Positions 39,335 through 50,632 of a DNA stretch of 64,000 nt are shown here, one piece after another. The DNA comes from Amphimedon queenslandica. Its lineage: Eukaryota; Porifera; Demospongiae; Haplosclerida; Niphatidae. The stretch's first letter is position 1. Each line of letters starts with the position of its first letter. The stretch spans positions 637,462 to 701,461 of the forward strand of contig NW_003546244.1 of assembly GCF_000090795.2 (NCBI RefSeq), given 5' to 3'. Made by a program: the position numbers and the translations under genes. The notes under the pieces are model-generated. The model made no database searches. It was not told the DNA's origin and saw nothing but the letters and a program-made list of their open reading frames with translations.

Positions 39335-40639
39335 CAATTACTTATTTTCATTAGCTCTTTCTTCTTGGCTGGCTGTGCCTCCACACCACTAGCGTATCCG
39401 TCCATTAAAACTACATTCTCTGTCACTTCTCTCACTTCAGCAACCTTTACATTAATAAAACCAATTTATATTTAATTAATTAATTCATGAGACTGTACTT
39501 TAACGATGTGTCCACGTCCAACAAGAAGCAAACCATTCTTAACCCAACAGAGACTGCATGGGAGAGATATGGGACTGGAAAGAGAGAAGAGAGAGAGAAT
39601 TATTGTTAAAAGATGGAGTCCAATCAATACCTTTCTTCATCAAATCTGATGCAAGTTATTAAAGACTTGGTTGCCACGTTGTAAGCAAAAACTGTCTAGA
39701 GAGAGAGAAAGATAATAAATAAGAATTGAGATGCACAATGTTACTTTTTCATTAGCCCAAGCCATGTAGTTGTCTCTCCATTTAATTACTTCAACAATGC
39801 CATAGCCGGAGTGTATCTCTGTATTCTTATAACCAATCAATGGCCAACGTCTCTCCTCTACCAGTAACACCTATAGAAATAAAATCATTATCATCATCAT
39901 TTTATCTATTTCATTACTTTGTCGATTCCTATGGCAAACATTCGATTTGTTGACTTGCCAAAATGAGGATGAATAGCAACAGACTACAAGAAGAGGGAGA
40001 GAGGTGAGTCTACATGCATCATGTCTTTACTTTCACTGCTCTTTCAAACTGTACACTATTATTATACTTAGCTGTAAACAGACCAACTATTGACACCTGG
40101 AGAGAGATAGAGAGGGAGATAAGATAATATGAAAACACTCTACTTTTCCATCATTAGAGCAGCAAGCCATGAAGTCTCCTTCTTGATCTACTGAGATATG
40201 ATTAATTTGAGCTATATGCTAAAGAAAAATAGGTAAAATAAAAAAATAGGTAAAATAAACGATAAAATATTATAATACTAACTAAACGATATTCACGATC
40301 AGCTAACACAGTCCCAGTATGGTCCAATAACTTGACAGTCCCATCGTAAGTCCCAAGAGCTATAAACTAAAAACAGACAGTGAGCTACAGGATCCTCAAG
40401 TATTGCAGTACTTTAGGATGCACGGCCATACAAACTATGACGTTCTTGGGCTCTCCTTCAGTAGTGTTTGATGGCATTTGGCTTAAAGAGTTGACGACGT
40501 CTTTAGCAAATCTGCTGTACTTCAATAACGGCTCTTCGTCTTCATCATCATCTTCTTCTTCCTCCTCGCCATCTTCTGCTTCCTCTCCACTGGTAGAGCC
40601 TTCTTCTTCCTCGTAGCTAGAGACCTCGTCAGCCTCCAT
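36142..40639 (-). CDS. VPS41: VPS41, HOPS tethering complex subunit
   Basis: Acts in late endosome/lysosome tethering and fusion. Many short exons. The N-terminus is very acidic (MEADEVSSYEEEEGSTSGEE). Then comes a beta-propeller: LGTYDGTVKLLDHTG, INHISVDQEGDFMACCSND, AIHPHFGKSTNRMFAIG, LVEERRWPLIGYKN (39870 down), IEVIKWRDNYMAW-type segment and VGRGHIVK. The middle (39.3-36.7 kb) is alpha-solenoid/clathrin-repeat, with phrases such as NDHVEWLIKRNRFEEAMKYA and DSESALDIYLRLGDV. The C-terminus is a RING-H2-like domain: CFNCSREFSVDDATTLMM, FFCGHMYHQNCVSH, then DICHLCYRSS, ending LHP. All family parts are present. Introns hold AAT microsatellites (for example 37013-37053) and a 186-bp-family repeat. 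Confidence 0.95.
37013..37053. repeat. (AAT)n microsatellite
   Basis: About 40 bp of AAT trinucleotide in a VPS41 intron; a shorter one lies at about 39306-39333. Confidence 0.9.
37369..37625. repeat. 186-bp repeat family, single diverged unit
   Basis: Starts with gcagggtttcccacaaagc, then gagcactttaaaaaattcat and ggaatgagctcaaac. It is in a VPS41 intron. The gggtttcccaca start matches the edge of the copies at 33766 and 42958. Confidence 0.65.
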
Positions 40640-40781
40640 TTTGTTGCTCTTAAAAATAGGCGGGGCTCGCTAATGATCACGTGACTCTTGACAAAAATTA
40701 ATTTTTATGAATCAATGGCATAAAAATTTTAATGAAACACAATGACAAAATGTGTGTAGAAGGGAAAGTTGGTTCATTGGT

Positions 40782-42081
40782 TCATTCCTGGTTTTTAGGA
40801 AGATAGAGCTCCTTGAGTGCACGGAGCTCGCCAATAAGTGCTTGGTTCTGACTCTCAAGGACAGCAACTCTGTTCTCAAGGCAGCGAATGTATTCTTTCT
40901 TCTTGCGTCTACACTCTCTCGCTGCCTCTCTACAAGCAATAAATGAATTTGCTTGATCTATATATATATAAATGGCGCTCTACCTGTTCTTCATGAGTCT
41001 TATTTCTCTCTTTTTAGTGGAATCCTCTCCCGGGAGTGGAGGAGAGCCTACGAAACCCTCAGGACTAGATACTGTACGTAAAGATTGCTTGTGTCCTATT
41101 GGTGTACCGCTGCCGCCGCCAGCTGGTAACTGTGCGCCAAAATCTATTAAAAACAAATAATAATAATTATTATTATTACAAGAATGAGTCTTACTAGATA
41201 GCTGGTTGCTGGAAGCATTGAGCAAAGCTGACGAAAGCAAATTCGAAGGCAATTGAAAATTATTGTGACCAGCCAGAGACACAGCATCTGAAAGTATTAC
41301 AAAAACAATGTCACAATGATAACAAAATTATAATAACATACTGGCAATGAGTGGAGCCTGGGCCACAGCATTAGCTTGAGAGTTCAATAAAGCTGCCGTT
41401 AGTTGTTGCTGTGCATTGATGTGATTCGGAAGCATCATAGCAGCTGCTAACTGCTGAGTGAAATCGTTATTACCTCCAGCAGCTCCAGCCCCTGCTGCAG
41501 TGGCAGCTGATGGCTGGTTGGCTATAGTAAGAGCCGACTGCTGTAGGTTTTGTAAAATTGGAAGAAGAGCAGGATTGGTAGCAGCTGCTAAGCCAGCAGC
41601 CTGCTGCAACATAGACACCTAATAAATAAATAAATAAACAAATAAATAAATAATATTAATGATGAAAAAACGAAGTGATTAGACCATAAAAATTGCAATG
41701 ACAATAATTTAATTAGTATCTTACTCCAGCAGCAGGATCTAGTCCTGGTTTATTAATGGATTCAGCCGATGACGACAAGTCCTCTAATATCTTTCTACAA
41801 AGACAGACGAGAGCAAATATAGTGATTGCGATAACTTATTTCACAGATCCTCATAAAACTTTACTTGAAACTAGCTCTTCTAAGTAACTGCTCACTAGAT
41901 ATTGGAGGAGGCTCTTCATCATCATCAGATTGAGTATTTGCCGATTGCTTCTCAGGTGGTGGCAGTGTCACTGATATGGATGGAGCTATACCTACACCAA
42001 AGGATGAGGTAACTATTGTAATGGCGCCATTGGCATACCCTTTTCGCTGGCCACATTTCCTGGACTGGAGTCGCTCGACAT
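40782..42081 (-). CDS. CREB1: CREB/CREM/ATF1-type bZIP transcription factor
   Basis: Binds CRE sites and is activated by protein kinase A in other animals. Exon 1 (42081-42039) encodes MSSDSSPGNVASEKG and is followed by a 47-bp intron (41992-42038). The kinase-inducible domain is split between exons as EQLLRRASF and KILEDLSSSAES, with the RRAS phosphorylation site. Next come Gln/Ala-rich exons (LLPILQNLQQSALTIANQ, about 41340-41620) and SLAGHNNFQLPSNLLSSALL, a counterpart of the Q2 domain. The bZIP reads KREIRLMKNR, then REAARECRRKKKEYIRCLEN, then RVAVLESQNQALIGELRAL, ending YLPKNQE. All hallmark parts are present. It shares a 247-bp promoter with BARD1. Confidence 0.96.
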
Positions 42082-42283
42082 TTACTAAACAAGACATGAA
42101 GAGACACATTTTAGGTGAAAGTAAACGTTTTTCATTTACTGCAATGAATGATGAGTCGATAGTACGTCAGAGATTAGTCTGTCAGCGTCACTTTCTTTGT
42201 CTCTTCACTTCTGCCCTTTTGGTTTGCTGGATCACGTGATGCCTGCGTTAGGCGCGCATTAGATTAACGATTACGTGATTGTA

Positions 42284-42318
42284 TTACGTCATCGAATTAC
42301 GTCATCGCAGTGACGTCA
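42284..42318. promoter_or_regulatory. Cluster of three CRE-type sites in the CREB/BARD1 promoter
   Basis: TTACGTCA at 42284-42291, TTACGTCA at 42297-42304 and the full palindromic CRE TGACGTCA at 42311-42318, spaced 13 and 14 bp apart. They end 11 bp before the BARD1 ATG. An E-box cacgtg (near 42233) is also in the shared promoter. CREB autoregulation is inferred. Confidence 0.75.
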
Positions 42319-42328
42319 TTGATTCAAA

Positions 42329-45300
42329 ATGGCGGAGGGCTGGGTGGCAACAAGAAAGGCACTGAGTAAATTCCAAGATATCTTTTTGTGTAGCGTATGG
42401 TCAGTTCTTTACATTAATGTAAAAATATTATTATTTATTAGTGAGGGTGTCATTAGTGATCCATCTATCCTTTCTACTTGTAGACATGAGTTTTGCAGGT
42501 GAAAATTATTTTTAAAATAATTAATTTTTTATTTTTAAAGTACATTAGACAATGCCTTCAGAACAGTGGCACATGTCCAAAATGTGGCTCCCCTTATTGG
42601 AAAAAAGACATACAGACATTCACTGCCCTACAGTCACTAGTACTACACCTCAAAACATTAGAAGACATTATTAATGTGGGACCCTCTCCAAAAAATGCAC
42701 TTCTACTTACACCAGCCCGGGCCCCTACTATAGAGACCACGCCCATTTTAGAGACCACACCCACAACAGCCACTTCTATAGAATCAACACCTACAATATT
42801 GACGGCACTAAGACCAGTGAATTACAGGTGGGCTCCGTCAAAACGAGGTAGAAGTGATGATAAGGTTTCTGATAACAAGAGAAACGCAAGAGGCGAGACA
42901 AGACTCCAAGTTGCTGTTATTAAGGTGACTATATGTATATATAATGCATGTACGCATGCAGGGTTTCCCACAAGATTTTGGTATAGTGCTCAGCTTCTTG
43001 CCAGCTCAATCAAAACTGGATTTAAAACATTTTTAAAGTTGCTCAAAAAATCTGGCCCAAGACCATGGGCTATAGTTATATACAGGGTATTTTTCAGAAA
43101 TTGGCCAATTTTTTAAAATGGCCATAACTTGAAAAATACTTGTTTGAATCAGCTCAAACTTTCTGCATAGCATAAGGACATCAATATGCATCAGAAAATG
43201 TAATAAAAATTGGGGGTGATTTCGGAGCCATTTTTCGAAAAAAACCATGGGCTATAGTACAGGGTATTTTTCAGAAATTGGCCAATTTTTTAAAATGGCC
43301 GTAACTCGAAAAATATTTGTCAGAATCAGCTCAAACTTTCTACATAGCATAAGGACATCAATATGTATCAAAAAATGTAATAAAAATTTGGTGTGCTTTT
43401 GGATGCATTTTTTGGAAAAAACCATGGGCTATAGTACAGGGTATTTTCGAATTTTTTTTTTTTTTGGATTTTTTTCTGATTTTTTCTGAGAGTGGGAATA
43501 TTTTCAGATTTTTTTAATTTTTGGAATTTTTTCTGATTTTTTTGAGAGTGTGGGAATATTTTCTGATTATTTTATTTTTATTTTTGGAATTTTTTCTGAT
43601 TTTTTTCCAAGAGCTTGGGAATATTTTTGAATTATTTTATTTCTATTTTTGGAATTTTTTCTGATTTTGTCCAAGAGCATGGGAATATTTTTAGAATTTT
43701 TTTTAATTTTTGGAATTTTTTTTGACAGTGTGGGAATATTTTCAGATTATTTTATTTTTATTTTTGGAATTTTTTCTGATTTTTTTCCGAGAGTGTGGGA
43801 ATATTTTTGAATTATTTTATTTCTATTTTTGGAATTTTTTCATTTTTTTCCGAGAGCTTGGGAATATTTTTGGATTATTTTTATTTTATTTTTTGATTTT
43901 TTTCTGATTTTTTTCCGAGAGCGTGGGAATATTTTTTAATTATTTTATTACTATTTTTGGAATTTTTCTGGTTTTTTCCAAGAGCGTGGGAATATTTTTG
44001 GAATTTTTTTAATTTTTGGAATTTTTTCTGATTTTTTTTTGACAGTGTAGGAATATTTTCAGATTATTTTATTTTTATTTTTGGAATTTTTTCTGATTTT
44101 TTTCCGAGAGCTTGGGAATATTTTTGGAATTTTTTAATTTTTGGAATTTTTTTTCAAGAGTGTGGGAATATTTTCAGATTATTTTATTTTATTTTTGGAA
44201 TTTTTTCTGATTTTTTTCCGAGAGCGTGGGAATATTTTCGGATTATTATTTTTTTATTTTGAAATTTTCTCTGATTTTTCCTGAGAGCGTGGGAATATTT
44301 TCGGATTTTTTTATTTTTAAAATTTTTTCTGATTTTTTCGAAGAGCGTGGGAATATTTTCGAATTATTTATATTTTTTAATGATTTTTTTCCAAGAGCGT
44401 GGGAATATTTTTGACTTATTTTCATTTTAGAAATTGGTCCATTTTAAAAAATGGCCATAGTTCAAAACATATTTGTTGGAATCAACTCAAACTTTCTACA
44501 TAGCATTAGGACATCAATATGTATCAGAAAATGTAATAAAAATTTGGGGTGATTTCAGACCCATTTTTCGGAAAAAACCGTGGGCTATAAGTACAGGGTA
44601 TTTTTCAGAAATTGGCGAATTTTTAAAAATGGCCATAACTCAAAAAATATTTGTCGGAATCAGCTCAAACTTTCTACATAGCATAAGGACATCAGTATGT
44701 TTCTGATGTCCTGAGTAGTACAGGGTCTCAGGTCAAATTTTGTGAAAAATGACAACAAAAGATTTTTCCATTTTTATATTTTTCTCTGATGCACATACAT
44801 GTTTTTATGTTGTATAGAAAGTTTGGGCTAATTCCAATCAAAATTAGATTTTTTGCGAATTTTTTAAGTTGCTCAAATATCTGGCCCAAGACCATGGGCT
44901 ATAGTACAGGATCTCGGGTTAAATTTTGCCAAAAATGACAAGGAGAGGTTTTTCCATTTTTATATTTTTTTCTGATGCATATACGCGCTCTGATGTTGTT
45001 CATCTAATTTGAGCTGATTCCAATCAAAACTGGATTTTTTTATGAATTTTAAAAGTTGCTACAAAATCTGACCCGAGATTATGTACCAAACAAAAGCCAT
45101 GCACTATATAGCACAGTGCTCATTAGCTCATGAAGTGTGCTGTTTAGCTAACTTTGCATGTAATGTATGATGCATATACATGCATAATTGTATATAATAA
45201 TGAATATTGATGATAGGGTAATTATATTAAAGTGAAGGAACTGCTTGAAGGAGGGGCTGATCCTAATGTAACAGACAATGCTGGCTGGACACCATTAGTA

Positions 45301-46522
45301 ATGCAAATAATATTTATTATCTGCTATATTAAATATTAATTATCTCTTAATGTAGCATGAGGCATGTAATCATGGATACGAGGATATTGTAGAGTTGCTG
45401 ATATCTTACGGGAGTTTGTTAAACGTACCAGCAGATAATAATGACACTCCATTGCATGATGCCGTCATGAACAATCACACAAGGATTGCAACCATTCTTG
45501 TTGAAAATGGTGCAAATACATCACTTAGGTAACTCTTAATAACCATTAATAATTATTAATAATCATTAATAACTGCAGGAACTCTGAAGGATACACTCCT
45601 TTAGATTTAGCAAGACAACGTGACATGATAGATGCATTGTCAGTAGTTCCACTGGTATTATCCAGTCCAATAATTGACACTGCCAATGATACACTAATAT
45701 TGCTAGGATCAGGATTAAAGCCACATAATAAGGTCTGAATAATCATCATCATTAATTATTATTTATTATACTCTTAGAGTTTAATGAGCAAGACTAGCGA
45801 GAGATTGGGGAGGTGTGTTGTTGTAAATGAATTCAATGCAAAAGTTACTCACGTTTTAACCGAATCTAATGAAAAAGGATGCTGCACTAGAACAATGAAA
45901 TGCTTGTCTGCTGTAGCTAAAGGAGCTTGGCTACTGCAGTCTGAGTGTAAGCAATAAACAACTTAAAACAAACATTGTATCAATAACGTGACTTCAATGC
46001 ATTAGGGCTAAGAGCTAGTTCAAAGGAAGGTCATTGGATTAAAGAAGAAGATTACGTCATAAAAGGATTTCATTACGAAGGAAAGTCATGGCTGACCGGT
46101 GCTCCATTAAAAAGTCACAACAATGCAATAGAAAAGGTAAAGAGAAGTGATAATGTACAAAAATTAGATCTTTATTGTAGTGCCCTGGACTATTTAATGG
46201 ACTAGAATTCTACATTGATACACATTTGGTCCCACCTCAACCAACAAGAACTGAGCTAAAGAGCCTCATAGAGCTAGCAGGAGGGAAGGTATTACTGAGG
46301 GAACCAACACCATCAGAGAATGAAAAGAAATTTCCATTTCATGCAAGCAACACGTCACCACAGCTATTCAGCATATGCAGCAAGATCATCATAACTAGCA
46401 AACCTGGAATTAATCAACTCTCACTTTCTGCTTCATTAAAGGGGAGCACTCATGTAGTATATACGACCGTGTCGTGGGTTTTAGACTGTCTGTCACAATT
46501 TAAATTAATAGAATATTATTAA
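42329..46522 (+). CDS. BARD1: BARD1, BRCA1-associated RING domain protein
   Basis: Partner of BRCA1 in a nuclear ubiquitin ligase for DNA repair. Exon 1 (42329-42399) starts MAEGWVATRKALSKFQDIF. The RING is spread over three exons and joins as FLCSVCEGVISDPSILST, CRHEFCRQCLQ, GTCPKCGSPYW, with all eight zinc ligands if exon 3 starts at 42549. Ankyrin repeats follow a 2.3-kb intron: GETRLQVAVIKG joined to NYIKVKELLEGGADPN (45217 on), [52 protein letters not shown]. Tandem BRCT domains follow (LLGSGLKPHNK to KLIEYY), with VVVNEFNAKVTHVL and SHNNAIEK. Order and motifs match vertebrate BARD1 closely, although the linker between RING and ankyrin repeats is short. The stop codon abuts that of INTS3. 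Confidence 0.96.
42958..43440. repeat. 186-bp repeat family, inverted junction copy
   Basis: Begins gcagggtttcccacaagat in inverse orientation, then switches to direct orientation units of about 180 bp (ccatgggctatag at about 43063, 43245 and 43422; cagctcaaactttct near 43160 and 43327). It lies in the large BARD1 intron just before the T-rich minisatellite. Confidence 0.75.
43441..44412. repeat. T-rich minisatellite, about 16 units of 50-65 bp
   Basis: Units are marked by gggaatatt at about 43494, 43552, 43617, 43681, 43732, 43797, 43860, 43925, 43988, 44049 (variant), 44114, 44164, 44228, 44291, 44349 and 44401. Spacing is mostly 63-65 bp with some shorter units of 50-58. A common unit contains ttggaattttttctgatttt, then ccgagagcgtg. 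The strand is strongly asymmetric in T over A and lacks long C runs. It fills the middle of a 2292-bp BARD1 intron. Confidence 0.92.
44420..45165. repeat. 186-bp repeat family, second block in the BARD1 intron
   Basis: Direct-orientation units (caactcaaactttctacat near 44485, cagctcaaactttctacat near 44662) turn into inverse-orientation units after 44700 (aagtttgggctaattccaa near 44819, tttgagctgattccaatca near 45008). The end resembles other family edges (agtgctcattagctcatg). With the block at 42958 it brackets the minisatellite. Confidence 0.75.
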
Positions 46523-47624
46523 TCAATCACTTAGTTCATCCAGTGTTATTATTCTTCTCTTTTTTATTCTTATGATGTCCTCACTGTCAGTTGATGATCT
46601 TCGTTTCTCATTCTTCTAAAAATAAAAAACAACAACCATTATAATAATATTATGATGATACATATCATGCAGGTAGCTAGCCAACAACTACAGAAGGCTA
46701 TATTATATAATGTAGTTTGATTTACTTTGTGTGATGAAAGTGTTTCTTTGATGGCTGACACAATGCTTGGATGTCTTTGCTTTAATATTTGATGTTTATT
46801 GAATAATTTATCAAGCGAATGAGAGAGGATGGAGTCAGAGCCTGTTGTAGTGTATATCCAGAAAAGATAAGAGATGATGAAAATGATGATGTTATAGTTT
46901 GAAGCTGATACCTTTAAAAATGTCTTGCACTGTGCTAACATGTTGCAGAACGTTTTCCAAATGATGTAACATTAATGTTATCGTTGGCAAAGGATCACTA
47001 TAAAACACAGAGAATGTGGAAAAAGGTTTTTATACTGGCCTTACATGCGTACCTTAACTTTAATACTTTATTGAAACAATAATCAGTAAATTTCGCTATT
47101 TTATTGGGTTTGCTGTTGATCCAGTGACTGAGTACAGCTGTTACAATGTCGCCATGCGTTGCTAAGGGCAATGACAATAAATTGCCTACAGCACTGGGTA
47201 TACTACTACAATATACAAAATAAAAAATAAAAAAAAATAATAGTACAGATAATAAACTAACGGTTCTTGTTTTAAGTACAACAGTGAGCCAGAAACAGCT
47301 TCAGGGTGATCGGAGGGACTCGTTATCAAGCGAAGGAATGAGACTATGACATGGGTCTCAATACCTTCGGCATTTAATAACTGCCAGACACAAAACTGCT
47401 CAAATGAATCCCACTGTAGTGTAGAGCTCATTAAATCTATTATCTTCTGTTTACCGAATATTGTTAACTTATTTAGGGAAAGTTGAAAGATTAGCTTGTT
47501 TAGCTGCGTGGGCGGAATGTCATTGCATCAGTTAGTACATGAGAATGAGCTTACTTGATACGGATCAGTGTGTGATACTATGATATTAATCATCTCACTA
47601 GAACCAATTAATACCTCATTAAAC

Positions 47625-47659
<35 letters not shown>

Positions 47660-48573
47660 TTAAGTAAATATTTAGCTTACCTCTCCATAAAGACTTGGTA
47701 GCATTTCAAAAAACAATTCGCTATCGTTTTCGGCTAAAACTTTAAGATCTTGTAATAAATGAAGATTAATATCAGAGCAGTATGATGAATATTGACTAAT
47801 GCTAAAATATAATGATAATGATGATGATACATTACAATAGCATTACCTATTATTATGGTAGAGATGTACAACTAGATGATAACCTAATTTTCCGTGATCG
47901 CCTTTCATCATTAGAGAAATTAATTCAACATTATTATTGCTACATAAAGTATGTACTGTACTGCCTCTATACAAACAACAAGAAAAAACAACAATATTTA
48001 TCTATTTATTTATTTATGTATTTTACTCAGTAAAAGGTTGCTCCAATTCTTCAGCCATGCAGTGAGTGAGAGGGCCAGTAATGTCTCCTATACTTTCATT
48101 ACAAGTAGTCCCTAATAATGTCAGTATCTCTTGAAGCAATGGAACTGAATCACTACAAAAAAAGCATACCATGCACTTACAAAATCAATTACAACACTAA
48201 CCTCTTTGCACGAAACTCTTCCATTTTCTCTATAAGTATGACTGGAAGCCTTGAAACAATTGACCAGCAATCATCTTCAGCTGTTTAAAAGAAAATGAAA
48301 ATAAAAGAGAGGAATGGATACAGGCATACTATCAATTTGATCATTGGTCTCTTCATCAGCTGCTATCACTAACTGTAGATCTTGATCTTCATCATCACCT
48401 TTTCCTCTTTCCCTCTCTGTTTCTTCTTCTCTTCTTTCATCTTCCTCTTCACTTCTCTCCTTAACATTAGAGCTACCATGATTATAAAGATCTGGAAATG
48501 TTGCTTTTAATAATTTGATCAAATCTTTGTCGAGTTTAGGACTTGACAATAAAGCATCTAAAGATCTATTAAA

Positions 48574-48620
<47 letters not shown>

Positions 48621-50568
48621 TTAAGAATAGTAAGGGAAAAGGCTTAACTGGATGACTCCTTTCTTTGCAATGTCTTTAAATGCATTTTGTATTCCGTGAC
48701 TAGCATTGTATTGAGGACTAAATGAATTTGATAACTACAAGAAAGAAAAAGTAAAAGAGAGAGAGAGGGGGGGGGGAGGGAATCCACTTACTCTGCATAA
48801 AAAATCTAATAAAGAAGAAGTAATTTGAGTATGTGAATGAAGCGAGTGATACATTAGCAGAACAGCTGGTTCAATGTTCATGATATTATCAGTATCAGGA
48901 GAGTAACACAACCAATCATAGAACAGTGATAGCTTTGAATTAGATGATAAAACAGGATTGGACTATAGACAAAATGTATAATGTTAAACGATGAATGTGA
49001 AAGTGTACTTGTGTTAATGACAACAGCCAGCCAATGAAAGCCCATCTTGGCAGTATATCCGATCCCAGTACTTCATTAGGTGGATGTATGACGCAGCATA
49101 CAAACCTAATGAGCTCCGGAATAACTGAAAGACTCTCGGGGGACGACAAGTACTTCCTTGAAAACCATTCCTGATAGCGCTTATGCTGTCCAAACTTAAC
49201 CTAAACAGGTTGAGCCAATGACTGATTGATTGATTGATAATGGATTTACTTTAGACAATAAAAAATTCATTTTAATCTCAGAATCTGTTACTATTCTACC
49301 AGCAACGAACCTTCTAGAAGTTCTTTTGGAGAATATTTGCCCCACACCTACCATGTATACAATCAGACATGTACTTGCATGCAAATGTACATGTATTCAC
49401 TCACCTGTGAATGTTGGGTCTAATGCTGTAGGTTGATTAATAATCTCATTCCAAAGTTGTGTAAATTCAGGAATACATGTCACATTCTGCAATAATCTCA
49501 AAAGGTCTCTACCAATCTGAATGCAATCTATAAACTACATGTAAGAATGGTTGCTCCTTTTTATTTGGTTGTTATTAAAAAAGACAGTCGAACCTTGTTT
49601 CTGATCAAAGAGATTATAAGTGATATCTCCAGGTCTTTTAAAGATGTTAATTCGTTTACGTTTAAATGAGACGGTAATATTGAGAGATAAGTGTACACAA
49701 CACTCATGACTAATGGAGATAGATTATACAACCAATCACTGTGTGATATAGGAAGAGTAAAATAAAACATGTAATTAATACAATATATGTAGTCTTAACT
49801 TGTTGTCCATAAACAAATGAAGCAAATTCTCAGCTAGCCATACATCAGAGCTGGCAGCACTACCAGCTATAAAGAACAACAACAATAAAAATAAATAAAA
49901 ACTAATTATTTAATTAAATACCTGGCATTTGTTTTAAAAATGCAAAGCAGAGTCTGTCAGCTCCACTAACACCAGTTTGAATTAGCTCCCTTGTCAACCA
50001 CAATAACTATTAATATTTATTAATTATTAATAGTTATTAGCATTAGTTCCTACTTGTGACTTTGTCGTTTCTAGTAATCTAGGCAATTTCTCTAGAATAA
50101 GTAATTCTGTTATGTGTATGACAACGGTCATACTGTCTCTAGTTATCATCGTTAGAGTAGAATATGACTAAGTAAAAATGAATTATTCAAATAAGCTCCA
50201 CCCATTCATTAATTTAGTAAATTTTACCTTAGGTGCCAAATTTGAGTCGGTGAGTATCATAAAAAGCAATGCTAAGGTTGTGTCTTCATGATCACGAGCA
50301 CTCTGGCAGACCTAAGTGTGGCTGGATGTTAATTTCATGAGCTTAAAATATAAATATAAAATACTTTTTGATTTAGTTTCTCATACAGTTCAGTCTCTCT
50401 TAAGGAGCTTGTAACTGAACTCAGTTCTTTGTGACACTTTTCAAGCCTCTAATGGATCGTAATAAGAAATAATGGCATAAAGTATTGTTGGAGCACCTCA
50501 TCCAAGTCGTCTTTAATGTCTAACACGTTATATGAAAATAGTTTCGAAGACAAAATGGTAGCGGCCAT
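46523..50568 (-). CDS. INTS3: INTS3, Integrator complex subunit 3
   Basis: Subunit of the Integrator RNA-processing complex and, in other animals, of the SOSS single-stranded-DNA sensor complex. Many short exons. Start [20 protein letters not shown], then [57 protein letters not shown] and [19 protein letters not shown], an order that matches the N-terminus of INTS3. Later exons include [19 protein letters not shown]-type helices, an acidic insert with [19 protein letters not shown] (about 48280-48540) and the end reading [13 protein letters not shown]. The tail is basic/acidic as in INTS3. Introns hold AAT microsatellites. It is 64 bp from C2orf76 at the 5' side, and its stop codon touches the stop codon of BARD1. 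Confidence 0.92.
48573..48620. repeat. (AAT)n microsatellite
   Basis: About 48 bp of AAT repeat in an INTS3 intron; another lies at about 47626-47657. Confidence 0.9.
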
Positions 50569-50597
50569 GTTTAGAAGGCGTGTCTTAAATTAGACTG

Positions 50598-50626
50598 GGC
50601 GTGGCTCGTTTGTTACGAGCCACGCC
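50598..50626. promoter_or_regulatory. Inverted repeat in the INTS3/C2orf76 bidirectional promoter
   Basis: Perfect 11-bp arms, GGCGTGGCTCG (50598-50608) and CGAGCCACGCC (50616-50626), with a 7-bp loop. They lie almost centrally in the 64 bp between the two divergent start codons. A symmetric binding site or a hairpin in both 5' leaders is possible. Confidence 0.7.
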
Positions 50627-50632
50627 TAGAAG

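Noticed and set aside
41861-42109. Longer CREB N-terminus starting MCLFMSCLVNVER
   Set aside because: It reads through a likely 47-bp GT-AG intron; the spliced form starting at 42081 gives a more natural N-terminus.
42441-42600. BARD1 RING lacking one zinc-binding Cys
   Set aside because: This came from taking the acceptor at 42540. Using the acceptor ending at 42548 keeps frame and restores CRHEFCRQC with all eight ligands.
43441-44412. CRISPR-like array of regular repeats and spacers
   Set aside because: Units are contiguous and similar throughout, with no unique spacers, and it is in an animal gene intron. It is a minisatellite.
43690-44430. Several plus-strand frames rich in Phe and Trp
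   Set aside because: They are readings of the T-rich minisatellite in the BARD1 intron; composition alone explains them.
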